From the NCBI GenBank assembly GCA_947643415.1, contig CANRWA010000022.1, forward strand, positions 1 to 57,784: a stretch of DNA of 57,784 bases. The letters are read 5' to 3'. The notes under the pieces were generated by a model. It did not search any database. It had not been told where the DNA came from and saw only the letters and a program-made list of their open reading frames with translations. Below are positions 40,323 to 50,290 of the stretch, in pieces. The first letter of the stretch is position 1; each line of letters opens with the position of its first letter. The stretch is from an uncultured Clostridia bacterium (GTDB lineage Bacteria > Bacillota > Clostridia > Lachnospirales > Lachnospiraceae). The position numbers were made by a program, and so were the translations under genes.

Positions 40323-41364
40323 GCAGCACCACCTGTACTTCCCCTTCTTCTGCCGCCAACATCACATAAGTTCCCAGATATGGATAACTATTCACCATAT
40401 ACCGTTCCCACTGGTCATTATTTCTCATAGATACCGGAATATCGTAGATCCGGCAAAATGACTCTTCCATCTCATCCCTTGTGGAAAAACGGCTCTCATC
40501 CCATTGATAGAGATTCTGGTTCCACAAGATCAGACAGACAGGAATATGAAGTTCCATAAATGCCTGTGCCAGATGAAAGGCATATACCAGTACCTGTTCT
40601 GCCAGTTTCTTCTCCTCGCCCGGACACAGCACCATCGCCATCTCACTGCCAGCCATGGATACCCGTTCCTTCACCATAAGGATATCTTTTTTCGCTGACA
40701 GTTTCCAGTGTATATCACGAATGCGGTCTCCCGGTGCATATTCCCGTATATCACTGACCTCAGCAAAATCATTTCCCCGTTCCGTGCTTTCTTCCGTCTC
40801 AGAGAGCCCGGACATATAACCTTCCACTTGATCGGGCTCTGTTGTCCCGGCTTTCGGTATCACATCAATCTCCCTGGCAAGGCAGACGGGAATCCGTATA
40901 CAGACTAAGCCCATGACATCCTGCAGCACAAGAATATCACTGGAAATGCAAAAATGCCCCAGATCTGTGATCTGGAGCGGCAAGGTAAGAACCTCATCCC
41001 CATGCAGCCTCACTGGCATACACAGGCTGCGCTCTGACTGTTCTCCCCAGAAGGTATTGTCAAACCGTATCCTCCATTCTGCATCCAACGCCAGCCACCA
41101 TGATGAGTTCTGAAGCCGGCAGGTCAGAAGAACCGTATCTCCCGGACAGGCTCTCTCCTGTCCGGTTCCCATCTGGGCATGAACTCTTCTGGCAAGGTAA
41201 AGAAGGCCTGCTGCTGAAATCATCGGCCACACAACAAGCAGGCCCATAACGGCCAATAAAAAATAACTGCGCAAAAAGGCAAAAAGGAAGATCTCTGCCA
41301 ATAGAAGAACCACATAACCGATGCATCTCATCAACCGTAATTGTATTTTTCTCTCTTTACTCAT
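40309..41364 (-). CDS. DUF58-domain protein
   Basis: 351 residues: two membrane spans (about 10-52), then a strand-rich region and the DUF58 signature DIREYAPGDRIRDIHWKLSA followed by KKDILMVKE (about 205-232). The rest resembles a von Willebrand A-type fold (ADMAMVLCPGEEKK-like GSEMAMVLCPG). It is always found next to MoxR ATPases. GGAGG lies five bases before the ATG. Its function is probably assembly or chaperoning of the transglutaminase-like partner. Confidence 0.9.
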   Translation of the reverse strand: MSKERKIQLRLMRCIGYVVLLLAEIFLFAFLRSYFLLAVMGLLVVWPMISAAGLLYLARRVHAQMGTGQERACPGDTVLLTCRLQNSSWWLALDAEWRIRFDNTFWGEQSERSLCMPVRLHGDEVLTLPLQITDLGHFCISSDILVLQDVMGLVCIRIPVCLAREIDVIPKAGTTEPDQVEGYMSGLSETEESTERGNDFAEVSDIREYAPGDRIRDIHWKLSAKKDILMVKERVSMAGSEMAMVLCPGEEKKLAEQVLVYAFHLAQAFMELHIPVCLILWNQNLYQWDESRFSTRDEMEESFCRIYDIPVSMRNNDQWERYMVNSYPYLGTYVMLAAEEGEVQVVLHENA

Positions 41365-41429
41365 TATTTCCTCCGCCAGCCTGGCTCAATGTCACTAATA
41401 AAGAATGGGTTCAAATTGGCGACGCCCAG

Positions 41430-42362
41430 CTAACTTCTGGGGCTCTTCACCTCATGAAGCAGCACATTCAGACATTCCCCCACGCTCTTTCCCTCAGCCC
41501 TTGCCCGGGAACTGAGTTTCACACGGTGTCCGAGAACCGCTGGCAGGACATGCTGAACATCCTGTGCTGTCACGAAATCTCTTCCCCGCAACAATGCCAT
41601 GGCACGTGCCATGCGCAGAAGCGCAATGGCCGCCCTTGGGCTGGCACCGGCAGAAAATAATTCCTGCGACCTCGTTTTCTCCACCAGTCCCGCCATATAT
41701 TCATAGATTTCATCATGTACATAAATTTTCTCTGTATCCTGCTGAAATCCACACAATTCATCCAGGGAAACCACTTCCTTCAGCTCCCCCGCCATGTTCC
41801 AGACCTCTCCCTTCAGCAGTGCCACCGCATCTGCGTGGGAGGGATACCCCATAGAAAGACATACCATAAACCGGTCCATCTGTGACTCCGGCAGCATCTG
41901 CGTACCAGAGGAGCCGCTTGGATTCTGTGTGGCGATCACAATAAATGGGATCGGCAGCTGCCTTGTCTCTCCTTCCACACTTGCCTGACGCTCCTCCATT
42001 ACTTCCAATAGGGCCGACTGTGTCTTTGGTGAGGTACGGTTGATCTCATCTGCCAGAAAGAGGTTGCAAAAAACCGATCCCGCCCGGAAATCAAATTCCT
42101 TTGTCTGATTATTATACATCGAGAAACCAAGCAGATCACTGGGAAGTACATCCGGAGTAAACTGTACTCTGTGATAATCCAGGGAAAGCACTCTGGCAAA
42201 AGTAGTGGCCAATGTCGTTTTCCCCACTCCGGGAATATCCTCCATCAGTATGTGCCCGCCGCCAAGAATGGCAGCCAGCACCAGTTCCACCACATCTTCC
42301 TTTCCCTTAATGACCTTATTTACCTCGTCCTGAATCTGCTTCAGGGCATCCTGTTGTGCCAT
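41430..42362 (-). CDS. MoxR-family AAA+ ATPase
   Basis: 310 residues with Walker A in MEDIPGVGKTTLATTFAR (about 37-54), the MoxR-specific FTPDVLPSDLLGF, Walker B NLFLADEINRTSPKTQSALL (about 105-124), and sensor-1 VIATQNPSGSSGTQMLPESQ. It is the first protein of the MoxR-DUF58-TgpA trio and is thought to remodel or activate partners. The ATG follows the stop of the glycogen phosphorylase gene by 17 bases with the ribosome site GAGGTGGAG, so the trio probably shares the glgP promoter. Confidence 0.92.
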   Translation of the reverse strand: MAQQDALKQIQDEVNKVIKGKEDVVELVLAAILGGGHILMEDIPGVGKTTLATTFARVLSLDYHRVQFTPDVLPSDLLGFSMYNNQTKEFDFRAGSVFCNLFLADEINRTSPKTQSALLEVMEERQASVEGETRQLPIPFIVIATQNPSGSSGTQMLPESQMDRFMVCLSMGYPSHADAVALLKGEVWNMAGELKEVVSLDELCGFQQDTEKIYVHDEIYEYMAGLVEKTRSQELFSAGASPRAAIALLRMARAMALLRGRDFVTAQDVQHVLPAVLGHRVKLSSRARAEGKSVGECLNVLLHEVKSPRS

Positions 42363-42379
42363 TCACTCCACCTCACTGT

Positions 42380-44629
42380 TTACAGGTTCCAGATATCCCT
42401 GTTGTACTGTTCTATCGTGCGGTCAGATGAGAAAAATCCTGCCTTTGCAATATTCACGAGCATCTTCTGCGCCCAGGAACGGCTGTCCTCATAATCTGCA
42501 TAGGCACGTTCCTTCGCCTCCACATAAGCATTAAAATCCGGAAACGTCATAAACCAGTCTTTGGCAATCAGCTCGTTATACAGATTCAAAAGACGCTTTC
42601 TGCTGCCAATCTTCAGCATCTTCTTTCCAATGATAAAATTCACTGCCTTTTTCAGATCTTTATTCCATTCATAATAATCCCTGGAATGATAATCCCCCCG
42701 TTCATAGCGGGCAATGACTGTATCACTGTCCTCACCAAACACATAGATATTCTCGTCTCCCACCAGTTCATGGATCTCCACATTGGCGCCATCCTCTGTT
42801 CCTAGTGTCACAGCACCATTCAGCATAAATTTCATATTTCCTGTTCCGCTTGCCTCTTTAGAAGCCAGAGAGATCTGTTCTGAGATATCACATGCGGGGA
42901 TTAGTTTCTCCGCTTTCGTGACATTATAATTTTCTACCATAACAACACGCAGATACGGACTTACCTGAGGATCATTCTGGATCAGTTCCTGCAGGCAGAG
43001 GATCAGATGAATGATATCTTTGGCAATGGTATATGCCGGTGCTGCCTTGGCACCAAAGATCAAAGTGATGGGACGTGCCGGTTTCTTCCCCTTCCTGATC
43101 TCTCTGTATTTATGTATGGCATACAGAGCATTCAACTGCTGCCTCTTATATTCATGCAGACGCTTGATCTGGATATCAAAGATAGAATCTTCATTCAGTT
43201 CGATCCCCTGGGTCTCTTTCAGATAAAGAGCCAGTCTGTGCTTATTTGCCTTCTTGATCTCCATCAGGCGGTTCAGTACCCTGTCATCTTCTTTATATTC
43301 CAGTAGTTTTTCCAGCTTAGCGGCATCTTTCTTAAACTCACCGCCGATGGTCGCTGTCAGGAAATCTGTCAGCTCGTGGTTGCAGTGGAGCAGCCAGCGG
43401 CGGAAAGTGATGCCATTTGTCTTATTATTGAACTTATCCGGATACAATTTATAGAAATCATTTAATTCACTGTTTTTCAGGATCTCTGTGTGCAGATATG
43501 CCACACCATTTACACTGTGTCCATAATGCATATCCATATGCGCCATATGGACTCTGTTCTCTTTGTCAATGATCGCCACTGCCGGATCGTTGTATTTCTT
43601 CGTAATCTCCTCATCCAGCCTCCGGATCACCGGAACAATCGCCGGCGCCACCTCTTCCAGAAATGCCATAGGCCATTTCTCAAGTGCCTCAGCAAGGATT
43701 GTATGGTTTGTATAGGCACAGGTATCTGTTACGATCTGCACCGCCTCCTCCCAAAGAATCCCCTCCGCCAGCAAAAGACGGATCAATTCTGGTATCACCA
43801 TAGATGGGTGTGTATCATTGATCTGGACCGCAGCATAATCTGCCAAGTCATGAAGATTGCTCCCCCGCTCCTTCGCCTCAGCAAAGATCAGTTGTGCCCC
43901 GCAGCTCACCATAAAATATTGTTGGTACACGCGCAGCAGGCGTCCCGCTTCATCGCTGTCATCCGGATAGAGGAATAATGTAAGGTTCTTCTCAATCTGT
44001 GTCTTATCAAAATCAATCCCCTTTGCCACAAGAGATTCATCCACTGAGTCCAGGTCAAAAAGGTGAAGGCGGTTCGTTCCATTGTCATACCCTGTCACCA
44101 GAATATCATACATCACTGCCGGTACATCAAACTTGCCGAAAGACACCATAAATTTCCTGTCGCTCCGCACCAGCCAACTGTCCTCTTCCATCCAGGGATT
44201 CGGTTTTTCCTTCTGGCGGCAGTTCTTAAACTTCTGGCGGAACAGCCCATAATGATAGTTCAGTCCCACACCATCCCCCGGAAGCCCCAGTGTGGCGATG
44301 GAATCAAGAAAACAGGCTGCCAGCCGTCCAAGACCGCCATTGCCAAGGGATGGCTCCGGCTCCCGGTCCTCATAGACAGACAGGTTTTTCCCCGCCCTTT
44401 CCAGTTCCTCTGCAACCTCATCATAGATTCCAAGATTGATGAGATTATTGCTGAGCAGCTTTCCAATGAGAAATTCTGCCGATATGTAATACAATTTCTT
44501 TTTCCCGCCCCTGTTTTCCCTAGCTGCTGCCTTTTCCTGCACAAGCTGCAGCAGGGCACGGTAAATTTCCTCATCCTGGCACTGTCTCAGGCTCTTTCCG
44601 TACTCTCTTGATACTATTTGTTCTAACAT
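42380..44629 (-). CDS. glgP: Glycogen/starch phosphorylase
   Basis: 749 residues of GT35. Signature motifs are [20 protein letters not shown] (about 91-110), [15 protein letters not shown] (about 274-288), GFMAN-like [12 protein letters not shown] region, and the PLP-lysine segment [20 protein letters not shown] (about 592-611). It releases glucose-1-phosphate from glycogen or maltodextrin with phosphate. It is slightly shorter than the usual 800-850 residues, mainly at the N-terminus, where the animal-type regulatory region is missing. It is the first gene of a unit with moxR. GAGGT lies nine bases before the ATG. Confidence 0.95.
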   Translation of the reverse strand: MLEQIVSREYGKSLRQCQDEEIYRALLQLVQEKAAARENRGGKKKLYYISAEFLIGKLLSNNLINLGIYDEVAEELERAGKNLSVYEDREPEPSLGNGGLGRLAACFLDSIATLGLPGDGVGLNYHYGLFRQKFKNCRQKEKPNPWMEEDSWLVRSDRKFMVSFGKFDVPAVMYDILVTGYDNGTNRLHLFDLDSVDESLVAKGIDFDKTQIEKNLTLFLYPDDSDEAGRLLRVYQQYFMVSCGAQLIFAEAKERGSNLHDLADYAAVQINDTHPSMVIPELIRLLLAEGILWEEAVQIVTDTCAYTNHTILAEALEKWPMAFLEEVAPAIVPVIRRLDEEITKKYNDPAVAIIDKENRVHMAHMDMHYGHSVNGVAYLHTEILKNSELNDFYKLYPDKFNNKTNGITFRRWLLHCNHELTDFLTATIGGEFKKDAAKLEKLLEYKEDDRVLNRLMEIKKANKHRLALYLKETQGIELNEDSIFDIQIKRLHEYKRQQLNALYAIHKYREIRKGKKPARPITLIFGAKAAPAYTIAKDIIHLILCLQELIQNDPQVSPYLRVVMVENYNVTKAEKLIPACDISEQISLASKEASGTGNMKFMLNGAVTLGTEDGANVEIHELVGDENIYVFGEDSDTVIARYERGDYHSRDYYEWNKDLKKAVNFIIGKKMLKIGSRKRLLNLYNELIAKDWFMTFPDFNAYVEAKERAYADYEDSRSWAQKMLVNIAKAGFFSSDRTIEQYNRDIWNL

Positions 44630-44677
44630 TTTACTTTACCTCGTTTACCATATTCTACTATACATTTTATATTTCTA

Positions 44678-44706
44678 ATTATACACAATATATGAATAAT
44701 ATGCAA
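44678..44706 (-). promoter_or_regulatory. Sigma-A-type promoter for the glgP operon
   Basis: The minus strand has -35 TTGCAT (44701-44706), 17 bases, and -10 TATAAT (44678-44683), about 48 bases before the glgP start. Confidence 0.8.
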
Positions 44707-44804
44707 ATATAAAAATCTCCCTTATTTCTGCACATTATTTTATATCGTTTCCCTTATGATTACAAGCACGTAGCAGGAGAAAAAGAAGCGATTGGAGAAA
44801 CAAC

Positions 44805-44833
44805 GTGAAAAAGTCACAAAGATGTGGTATAAT
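44805..44833 (+). promoter_or_regulatory. Promoter before the CPBP protease gene
   Basis: -35 GTGAAA (44805-44810), 17 bases, extended -10 TGGTATAAT (TATAAT at 44828-44833). A similar GATGTGGTATA sequence with a following TGCAAGGAGAA ribosome site recurs about 1 kb downstream (45844-45920), which suggests a shared origin of the two upstream regions. Confidence 0.6.
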
Positions 44834-44898
44834 GCCTTATATTGAAAGCGACAAATCGAGATTTCTGTAAGATTTTCGCACTGCAAGGAGAAATTGTG

Positions 44899-45645
44899 AT
44901 GGCGAGATACACAAATAAGTTGAAACTCACGTTATGGGTCTCTGTCGTATATGTTTTATCGTTTATATGCTATGTACCTACATTGCTAGAACAGAACGGA
45001 ATTATCATTCCCAATGGATTATTGTACTTAAAATACTTATATGTGTGTATTCCCACTATGGCTGCTATTTTTCTGCTGATTTGCGAGCAGAACATTAAGG
45101 TGTACTTTACGCGGATGTTTTCAGGAAAAATAACAATCAAATATATTTTAATAGAGGTTATATGTATGGCTGTAGGTATATTTGATTCTTATTGCTATTC
45201 GTTCATAGTAAAAACTGACGTATTTAAAAATATATATTTGACAGTAATATCACTATTAACAAGCTGTATATACCTGCTAATAACAGCGTTTGTTGAAGAA
45301 ATAGCGTGGAGAGGATTTCTGCTAGAACGACTTCCTTTTAAGAAAATCAAAAGTGTTCTTTTTGTTGGTGTCATTTGGGCAGTGTGGCATATACCAATGT
45401 GGATAATCAGAAATTCATTGAGCATGGAACAAATTGTCTGTCTTTGTATATGGACATTACTTGTTTCCATTGTTTTGGGAATAACCTATTATCAATGCAG
45501 AAATATATTTCTTATTGCCATTATGCACGCAACTTTTAATATCTGTTATTTAGCACCAATACAATATAACATTGTTGTATTAGCAACCATATTTTTTGTT
45601 GGTACTCTATTGTATAAAAAATTAGACAAAAAAATATTCTCTTGA
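44899..45645 (+). CDS. CPBP-family intramembrane metalloprotease (Abi-like)
   Basis: 248 residues from MARYTNKLKLTLWVS with AAGGAG nine bases before the ATG; a TTG further upstream is rejected. About eight membrane spans. CPBP motifs: TAFVEEIAWRGFLLERL (Glu-Glu and Arg), GVIWAVWHIPMW (His) and IAIMHATFNICYL (His-x3-Asn). Family members include type II CAAX prenyl proteases and bacteriocin self-immunity proteins. The gene is visibly more AT-rich than its neighbours and is followed by scrambled gene remnants, so it probably arrived by transfer. No bacteriocin gene is seen nearby. Confidence 0.85.
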   Translation: MARYTNKLKLTLWVSVVYVLSFICYVPTLLEQNGIIIPNGLLYLKYLYVCIPTMAAIFLLICEQNIKVYFTRMFSGKITIKYILIEVICMAVGIFDSYCYSFIVKTDVFKNIYLTVISLLTSCIYLLITAFVEEIAWRGFLLERLPFKKIKSVLFVGVIWAVWHIPMWIIRNSLSMEQIVCLCIWTLLVSIVLGITYYQCRNIFLIAIMHATFNICYLAPIQYNIVVLATIFFVGTLLYKKLDKKIFS

Positions 45646-45669
45646 TAACTTCAAGTACGGGCAGCCTCC

Positions 45670-45843
45670 CTGTATGGTTACACCCCTCTCGGCAGGCTGT
45701 TAAGGGAGTACCGTCCTATGATCGACACGCAACGAGGAATATCAGAGAGACAGATAAATGTGATGGCTCTATTGGTAATGACTGTTCCCGGTGTTATATG
45801 TGTAATGATGTGCAGGGCGATGTTCCGCATTTCGCCTAAATAA
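45670..45843 (+). pseudogene. Remnant of an unrecognised gene (C-terminal end)
   Basis: A frame open from before 45670 reads LYGYTPLGRLLREYRPMIDT, then QRGISERQINVMALLVMTVP and GVICVMMCRAMFRISPK, then a stop. It has the look of a protein end with a final hydrophobic helix but no clear beginning. An internal ATG at 45718 with GGGAG could give a 41-residue membrane peptide. Not recognised. It lies in the scrambled stretch after the CPBP gene. Confidence 0.4.
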
Positions 45844-45922
45844 GATGTGGTATTATATTTAATGATGTGGTATACTGCTAATGTTGTTGTAAGAGACAAT
45901 CATAATTTGCAAGGAGAACATT

Positions 45923-46200
45923 ATGGCAAAAAATGATAATGCACATTCTGTTAGATTAGCAGATAGCTTAGAAAGACATATTGGATATGATACGGCAAGG
46001 GAATTTGAAGTCAATTATCCATAATGATATGTCTGATATATTTTCAAAACTTGCAGACGCAGATGCAATTGTATTATCTTCCCCTGTATATTTTTATTCT
46101 CTGACAGCACAGATGAAAATATTGAACTGTTCGACACAGATGAAAGCTGGCAGAGCGAAATCAGACATTTCGCCCGCCTCCTCAGTGCAAAATGTTTCGG
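45923..46200 (+). pseudogene. Flavodoxin/NADPH-FMN-reductase fragment fused to other remnants
   Basis: A well-initiated frame (AAGGAGAACATT then ATG at 45923) encodes only 33 residues (MAKNDNAHSVRLADSLERH) and stops at 46024. In another frame about 46000-46115 reads MSDIFSKLADADAIVLSSPV and YFYSLTAQMK, a clear internal piece of a flavodoxin-fold NAD(P)H-dependent reductase. The third piece, in yet another frame, reads IELFDTDESWQSEIRHFARL and LSAKCFGMEE, up to the ogt start. Around the last junction the 11-mer CACAGATGAAA or its core occurs twice (about 46109 and 46135), a likely recombination point. The stretch is a deletion mosaic, not a working gene. Confidence 0.65.
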
Positions 46201-46213
46201 AATGGAGGAAAAG

Positions 46214-46747
46214 ATGCAGTATACAACACATTACCAATCACCAATCGGTGGTATTCTTCTTGCCGCTGACGAAACAGGACTGACCGGGCTATGGTTTGAT
46301 GGGGAAAAATATTATGCAGACCATCTTGACCCGGAACATGAAGAAAAAGGCACAGCAATCCTTGAACAGACGAAAAAATGGCTAACCATCTATTTTTCGG
46401 GCAGAGAACCAGATTTCCTGCCTCCCATCCATATGATTGGCACCCCTTTCCAGCTTTCCGTCTGGAAAATCCTGCAAAAGATACCCTACGGAAAAACCGT
46501 CACTTATGGGGAAATTGCAAAGGAGATAGCTGTACAAAAAGGGCTTTCCCACATGTCTGCGCAGGCAGTAGGTGGCGCAGCAGGGCATAATGAAATCTCC
46601 ATTATCGTCCCCTGCCACAGAGTAGTCGGAACAAACGGAAGCCTTACAGGATATGCCGGAGGGATCGACAAGAAAGTGAAACTGCTGACTTTGGAAAATG
46701 CGGATATACATACATTTTTTATCCCGACGAAAGGAACAGCCTTATAA
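46214..46747 (+). CDS. ogt: Methylated-DNA-protein cysteine methyltransferase
   Basis: 177 residues from MQYTTHYQSPIGGILLAADE with GGAGG five bases before the ATG. The active-site segment IIVPCHRVVGTNGSLTGYAG (about 131-150) holds the acceptor cysteine, and the wing QLSVWKILQKIPYGKTVTYG precedes it (about 75-94). It repairs O6-alkylguanine by moving the alkyl group to its own cysteine, once per protein. Length is normal for Ogt. It is convergent with the next gene, with two bases between the stops. Whether the upstream IELFDTDESW frame once encoded a fused domain is unknown. Confidence 0.93.
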   Translation: MQYTTHYQSPIGGILLAADETGLTGLWFDGEKYYADHLDPEHEEKGTAILEQTKKWLTIYFSGREPDFLPPIHMIGTPFQLSVWKILQKIPYGKTVTYGEIAKEIAVQKGLSHMSAQAVGGAAGHNEISIIVPCHRVVGTNGSLTGYAGGIDKKVKLLTLENADIHTFFIPTKGTAL

Positions 46748-46749
46748 TA

Positions 46750-47688
46750 CTAGTTTACCAAGTTGCTCTTATAGTAATGTTCCTCTATCTCCTGCTCCAA
46801 CATCTTCCGTTTCAAAGCACTTTCCTCCGCCAATTTCTCATATTCAGCGTGCTTTGCTTCTCTTGCTTTGCGTGCCTCTACAAATTCAGATGATGAAACG
46901 GTAATCCGTCCAGGACCAGTAACAGTACAGTTCCGCACATCCCCATTTTCATCCAGATCAAACACATAGCTTTTTCCTGCCTGATATTCTGCTACATTAT
47001 AGCCATAAGATGCTGCCACTGTGTTATCCCATCGGTCATAATCCTCCTTCCATGCCTGCAGTTTTGCCATTATCTGCCGGGCATACTCAGGATCTGCATC
47101 CATCCTCTGCTGCAAACTTTCCGGTACAAGGATTGCGATCCGCCCAGAACCTACACTGTTATAATTCCTTTGCAGGTCACTACGCATCTGCGATGGATTT
47201 GCGCCTTCAGGTTTCCAATCATTTAAAGCATCCGCACTTGTATTCCTATCAAAAAATTCCCAAAATGGAAAGTCATTTCTCTGCCAGTTGCCAGAAGAAA
47301 TATTGGCATTTCCCACATGGGTTATGACATCGTATTGTGGAAAAGCATCTTCAAAATTTGTTGCGCCTGCTTTTCCGGTGCTATATGCCCTGCTAATAGC
47401 TGAAATACCATCTGTAGCGCCTGCCATTTTCTTTGCATAAGCCGTCTGAAAAGCACTTGCTGCCGTTTTATCCGTTATTTTACTTATGCGTTTCTCATAA
47501 GATTCACCCATATAGTGATCAGCGGCAGTTGTCCTCATTTCATTTTCACTTCTCAATGAAGCCTCCTTCTCTGCCGCTTTCACTGCCGCAATTTCCGCAA
47601 AACTTCCGTCAACATTCTTTTCTGCCATTGCACTGATATGGTTGTTTATACCATATTCCCACAGTTTACCTGTCACTCCAAAATCCAT
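46750..47688 (-). CDS. DUF6033-like cytoplasmic protein
   Basis: 312 residues with no signal peptide or membrane span, starting MDFGVTGKLWEYGINNH after GGAGG. It has an Ala/Lys-rich first half (AEIAAVKAAEKEASLRSE), a middle with FPQYDVITHVGNANISSGNW and GSGRIAILVPESLQQRMDAD, and a charged helical end (EYEKLAEESALKRKMLEQE). This layout matches the DUF6033 family of Lachnospiraceae as I remember it, but I cannot test this. Function unknown. Confidence 0.6.
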   Translation of the reverse strand: MDFGVTGKLWEYGINNHISAMAEKNVDGSFAEIAAVKAAEKEASLRSENEMRTTAADHYMGESYEKRISKITDKTAASAFQTAYAKKMAGATDGISAISRAYSTGKAGATNFEDAFPQYDVITHVGNANISSGNWQRNDFPFWEFFDRNTSADALNDWKPEGANPSQMRSDLQRNYNSVGSGRIAILVPESLQQRMDADPEYARQIMAKLQAWKEDYDRWDNTVAASYGYNVAEYQAGKSYVFDLDENGDVRNCTVTGPGRITVSSSEFVEARKAREAKHAEYEKLAEESALKRKMLEQEIEEHYYKSNLVN

Positions 47689-48452
47689 CTTCTCTCAATC
47701 CTCCATTCCTTTTTTACACCAGAAAAATGCTGCTTTTGCATTCTTCCGATGTGAAAAGAACATTTAAAAGCTCTTTTCACATTTTTCATCATGGACAGAA
47801 TGAACACCCTGCCCTTTACCATATCATAAATAACCTTCATCAAATTTCAAGTTATTTCATCTTCGTTACACTTTTTATATCGTCAAGAAAAATCCGTTTT
47901 TCGGGTATATGGAATGAATCACCTACTTTTCGGGAACGAAAGGAAAAAACTTTTCCAAAAAATTCTTCTCCAGAGCATTACGACCAGCATCTGCCTATAT
48001 CCTAAATGTTCCTATCAAATTAAGTACATGAACAGTTTCTACTTTACTTATCGTATTTTTTCATCCTGACGGTCATAGATATGGCGTGAAGTACCGAATT
48101 TAGGGGGTGAAATATTTTTCATAGCCTGTCACAAAGATAATAATGCTCTTTGTGTTTCCCTGTTCCTTCTGCCGGATATGATTTGCAACGTCCATTCCCG
48201 ATATTTGCCGCTTTATCATCATCACAAACCGCTATTTTCATGATTTTAATAATTTCCTTTCTCTTTTATGAAATATCAGGCAAAAGCCTTATCATTTTTA
48301 TATCGGCTTTTTATTTTTCTGTATGATTGGAACGGATGCCAAATACGGAAGCAACTCTGCCAATGCAATTTTAGTGACAAGGAAAAAAAGCTGCTGGTCA
48401 GACTGCTAAATATAATTACAGGGCGGACATTTCACTGACCACACTGTTTTCG
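47689..48452. other. Long intergenic region without a credible gene
   Basis: About 760 bases hold no frame with a ribosome site and recognisable product. The only structures I see are an inverted repeat (GTGAAAAGA at 47749-47757 with TCTTTTCAC at 47770-47778, followed on the plus strand by ATTTTTC) and AT-rich sequence that could hold promoters for the minus-strand gene at 46750-47688. The base composition is more AT-rich than in the neighbouring genes. Confidence 0.6.
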
Positions 48453-50264
48453 TTATTTCTTTGTCTTAATTTTTATATATTTTGACCACTTACCCGACAG
48501 CCATTTCACCCCTGCTTTGGTATTGATCTTTTTCTTCTCCCTGCGCCGGATATAGTAAGTCTTCTTTGGCTTTAATTTCTTAATGGCAGTAATTGGCTTA
48601 TAACCACTCTTACCATTTTTATTATAATACTTCTCCACTGTGACCGCTTTCTTAAATTTCTTATTTGTCGCATACTGCAGGGAAGAACCAAGACTTGCCC
48701 GTGAGTATCGCCCTTTGATCTTCGTTCTGCCGATCACTATTCTTTTCTTATTAATCTTATGGTTCAATGACGGCAAAAATACCCGTCTGGATAAAACCTT
48801 CCCCTTTTTGCCGTTTTTATCTGTCGCCTGCACCTTGATATCCAGCGCCGTATATTTCTCAATATACTTTCTTTTTATGATCAAGCTGTTTTTCTTATAA
48901 TTCCCGTCGGACCATAATACCTTCCCTTTCTTTTTATAACGTGCCGGCGTCGCAATACTACAGGAATATGAAGCATTGTTTTTCCCCTCATTCCAGCTCA
49001 TCTTAATTTGATCCTTTACGACATCTGCCACATTAAGATTCGAGATATCTGTTACCTTATAGGGCGCCTTTTTGATATATTTTGTCTGCACATACAGCTT
49101 CTTTCCGCTAAAATATACTGCAGTCCAACTGGCATCTGACTCCGACGGAAACATCTCGATCTCTGCGTCTCTGGTAAGAACGCCAACCTGTTCCGAGCTG
49201 GTGGATTTCGACTTATAGGCATATACCGATTCGTTTTTCTTTACGTTTATGATCACGCCCGGCACAGCACCCGCCGGCGTTTTTGTACCCCTGCGGGTAA
49301 AGTTTAAAAACCTGCTGTCCAGATAATAGACACCCGGCACATTATAATGCATATAATACACCGTATTATTCTGCACTTTATCGCTCCCATTAAACGAAAC
49401 CTTATAATACTTCTTTGTACTGCCTGAAGCCTTTGACGATACCAGCTCCGTAGAGACAACATTCACCTGCGTCCCCACTGGCAGTGCGTATACCGGCGTA
49501 TACTGTTTCTCTGTCTCATCCGGGACCGGCCGCAGGTTCACCAATTTCGTCACCGTACCCTGGCCCGCCTTCGGAATGGCATCTGCCGATTGATACGGAT
49601 GGTTCGATCTCAGATTAAAATCAATCCACACCTTGCTCCTCGGAACTTTATAAAAGCCTGCCGGATGGGTCTCCAGATAAAGATCTGCCGCTGTACCCGT
49701 ACATTCGTAATGGGTAGCCAACCCATTTGCGGCTTCATACACATTCCATGACTGATACCCCGGATCCCAAATCGTCGCCCATTCCTCATCGCAGTCAACC
49801 ACCAGTAACTTAGCTCCTTCCCGCTCAATATACTGGGCGCCCTCAGGCATACGGTAAATTCTGTTTGTGTGATAAAAGGTTGTACCATAGTTTTCCAACA
49901 CATCCTTCAAATATTCCCGGTTGTCCTGTGGATACAGGCTGCTGTTGTAGCGCACTCCCCCGATCTCAGTCCCCGGCTCCACGGCATAAATCTCTTCTGC
50001 CACACATGTATGCGTCACAGGATCCTGAAGCCATGAAGCTGCTGCCATATCATCGTCCCCGACCAGATAAGCAGAGGCAATAATCTTGGGTCGTGGATTC
50101 AGAGTGTTTATATTCCGTATGCTTCGGTAACATTTGTTTAAATATGTGGCAATCTCTTTTTCCGTCATTGCCTGCACCGGCTGTATCCCCACCGGAAAAA
50201 TGAGCAAGGACAGACAGAGCAGGACAGCCAGTGTCTTTTTTAAAATTACAGAAATCTTATCCAT
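48453..50264 (-). CDS. Secreted protein with SH3-like and FnIII-like modules
   Basis: 603 residues, GGGAGG before the ATG, signal peptide cleaved near VQAMTE. Residues 35-240 include YLNKCYRSIRNINTLNPRPK and LVVDCDEEWATIWDPGYQSW, an uncharacterised domain with tryptophans and acidic residues. Residues 240-410 contain SH3-like strands (TQVNVVSTELVSS, ESVYAYKSKSTSSEQVGVL). Residues 410-603 are two FnIII-like modules; the last (KKLKPKKTYYIRRREKKK, WSGKWSKY-like end) is related to the end of the upstream disrupted gene. Very basic C-terminus, consistent with wall binding. It follows that pseudogene by 26 bases on the same strand. Confidence 0.75.
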   Translation of the reverse strand: MDKISVILKKTLAVLLCLSLLIFPVGIQPVQAMTEKEIATYLNKCYRSIRNINTLNPRPKIIASAYLVGDDDMAAASWLQDPVTHTCVAEEIYAVEPGTEIGGVRYNSSLYPQDNREYLKDVLENYGTTFYHTNRIYRMPEGAQYIEREGAKLLVVDCDEEWATIWDPGYQSWNVYEAANGLATHYECTGTAADLYLETHPAGFYKVPRSKVWIDFNLRSNHPYQSADAIPKAGQGTVTKLVNLRPVPDETEKQYTPVYALPVGTQVNVVSTELVSSKASGSTKKYYKVSFNGSDKVQNNTVYYMHYNVPGVYYLDSRFLNFTRRGTKTPAGAVPGVIINVKKNESVYAYKSKSTSSEQVGVLTRDAEIEMFPSESDASWTAVYFSGKKLYVQTKYIKKAPYKVTDISNLNVADVVKDQIKMSWNEGKNNASYSCSIATPARYKKKGKVLWSDGNYKKNSLIIKRKYIEKYTALDIKVQATDKNGKKGKVLSRRVFLPSLNHKINKKRIVIGRTKIKGRYSRASLGSSLQYATNKKFKKAVTVEKYYNKNGKSGYKPITAIKKLKPKKTYYIRRREKKKINTKAGVKWLSGKWSKYIKIKTKK

Positions 50265-50290
50265 CTTTTTCCTCCCTTCTTCACTTTATA

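Noticed and set aside
47749..47778. Inverted repeat as a plus-strand terminator for ogt
   Set aside because: It lies about 1 kb after the ogt stop codon with a minus-strand gene in between, so it cannot be the ogt terminator. Its role remains open.
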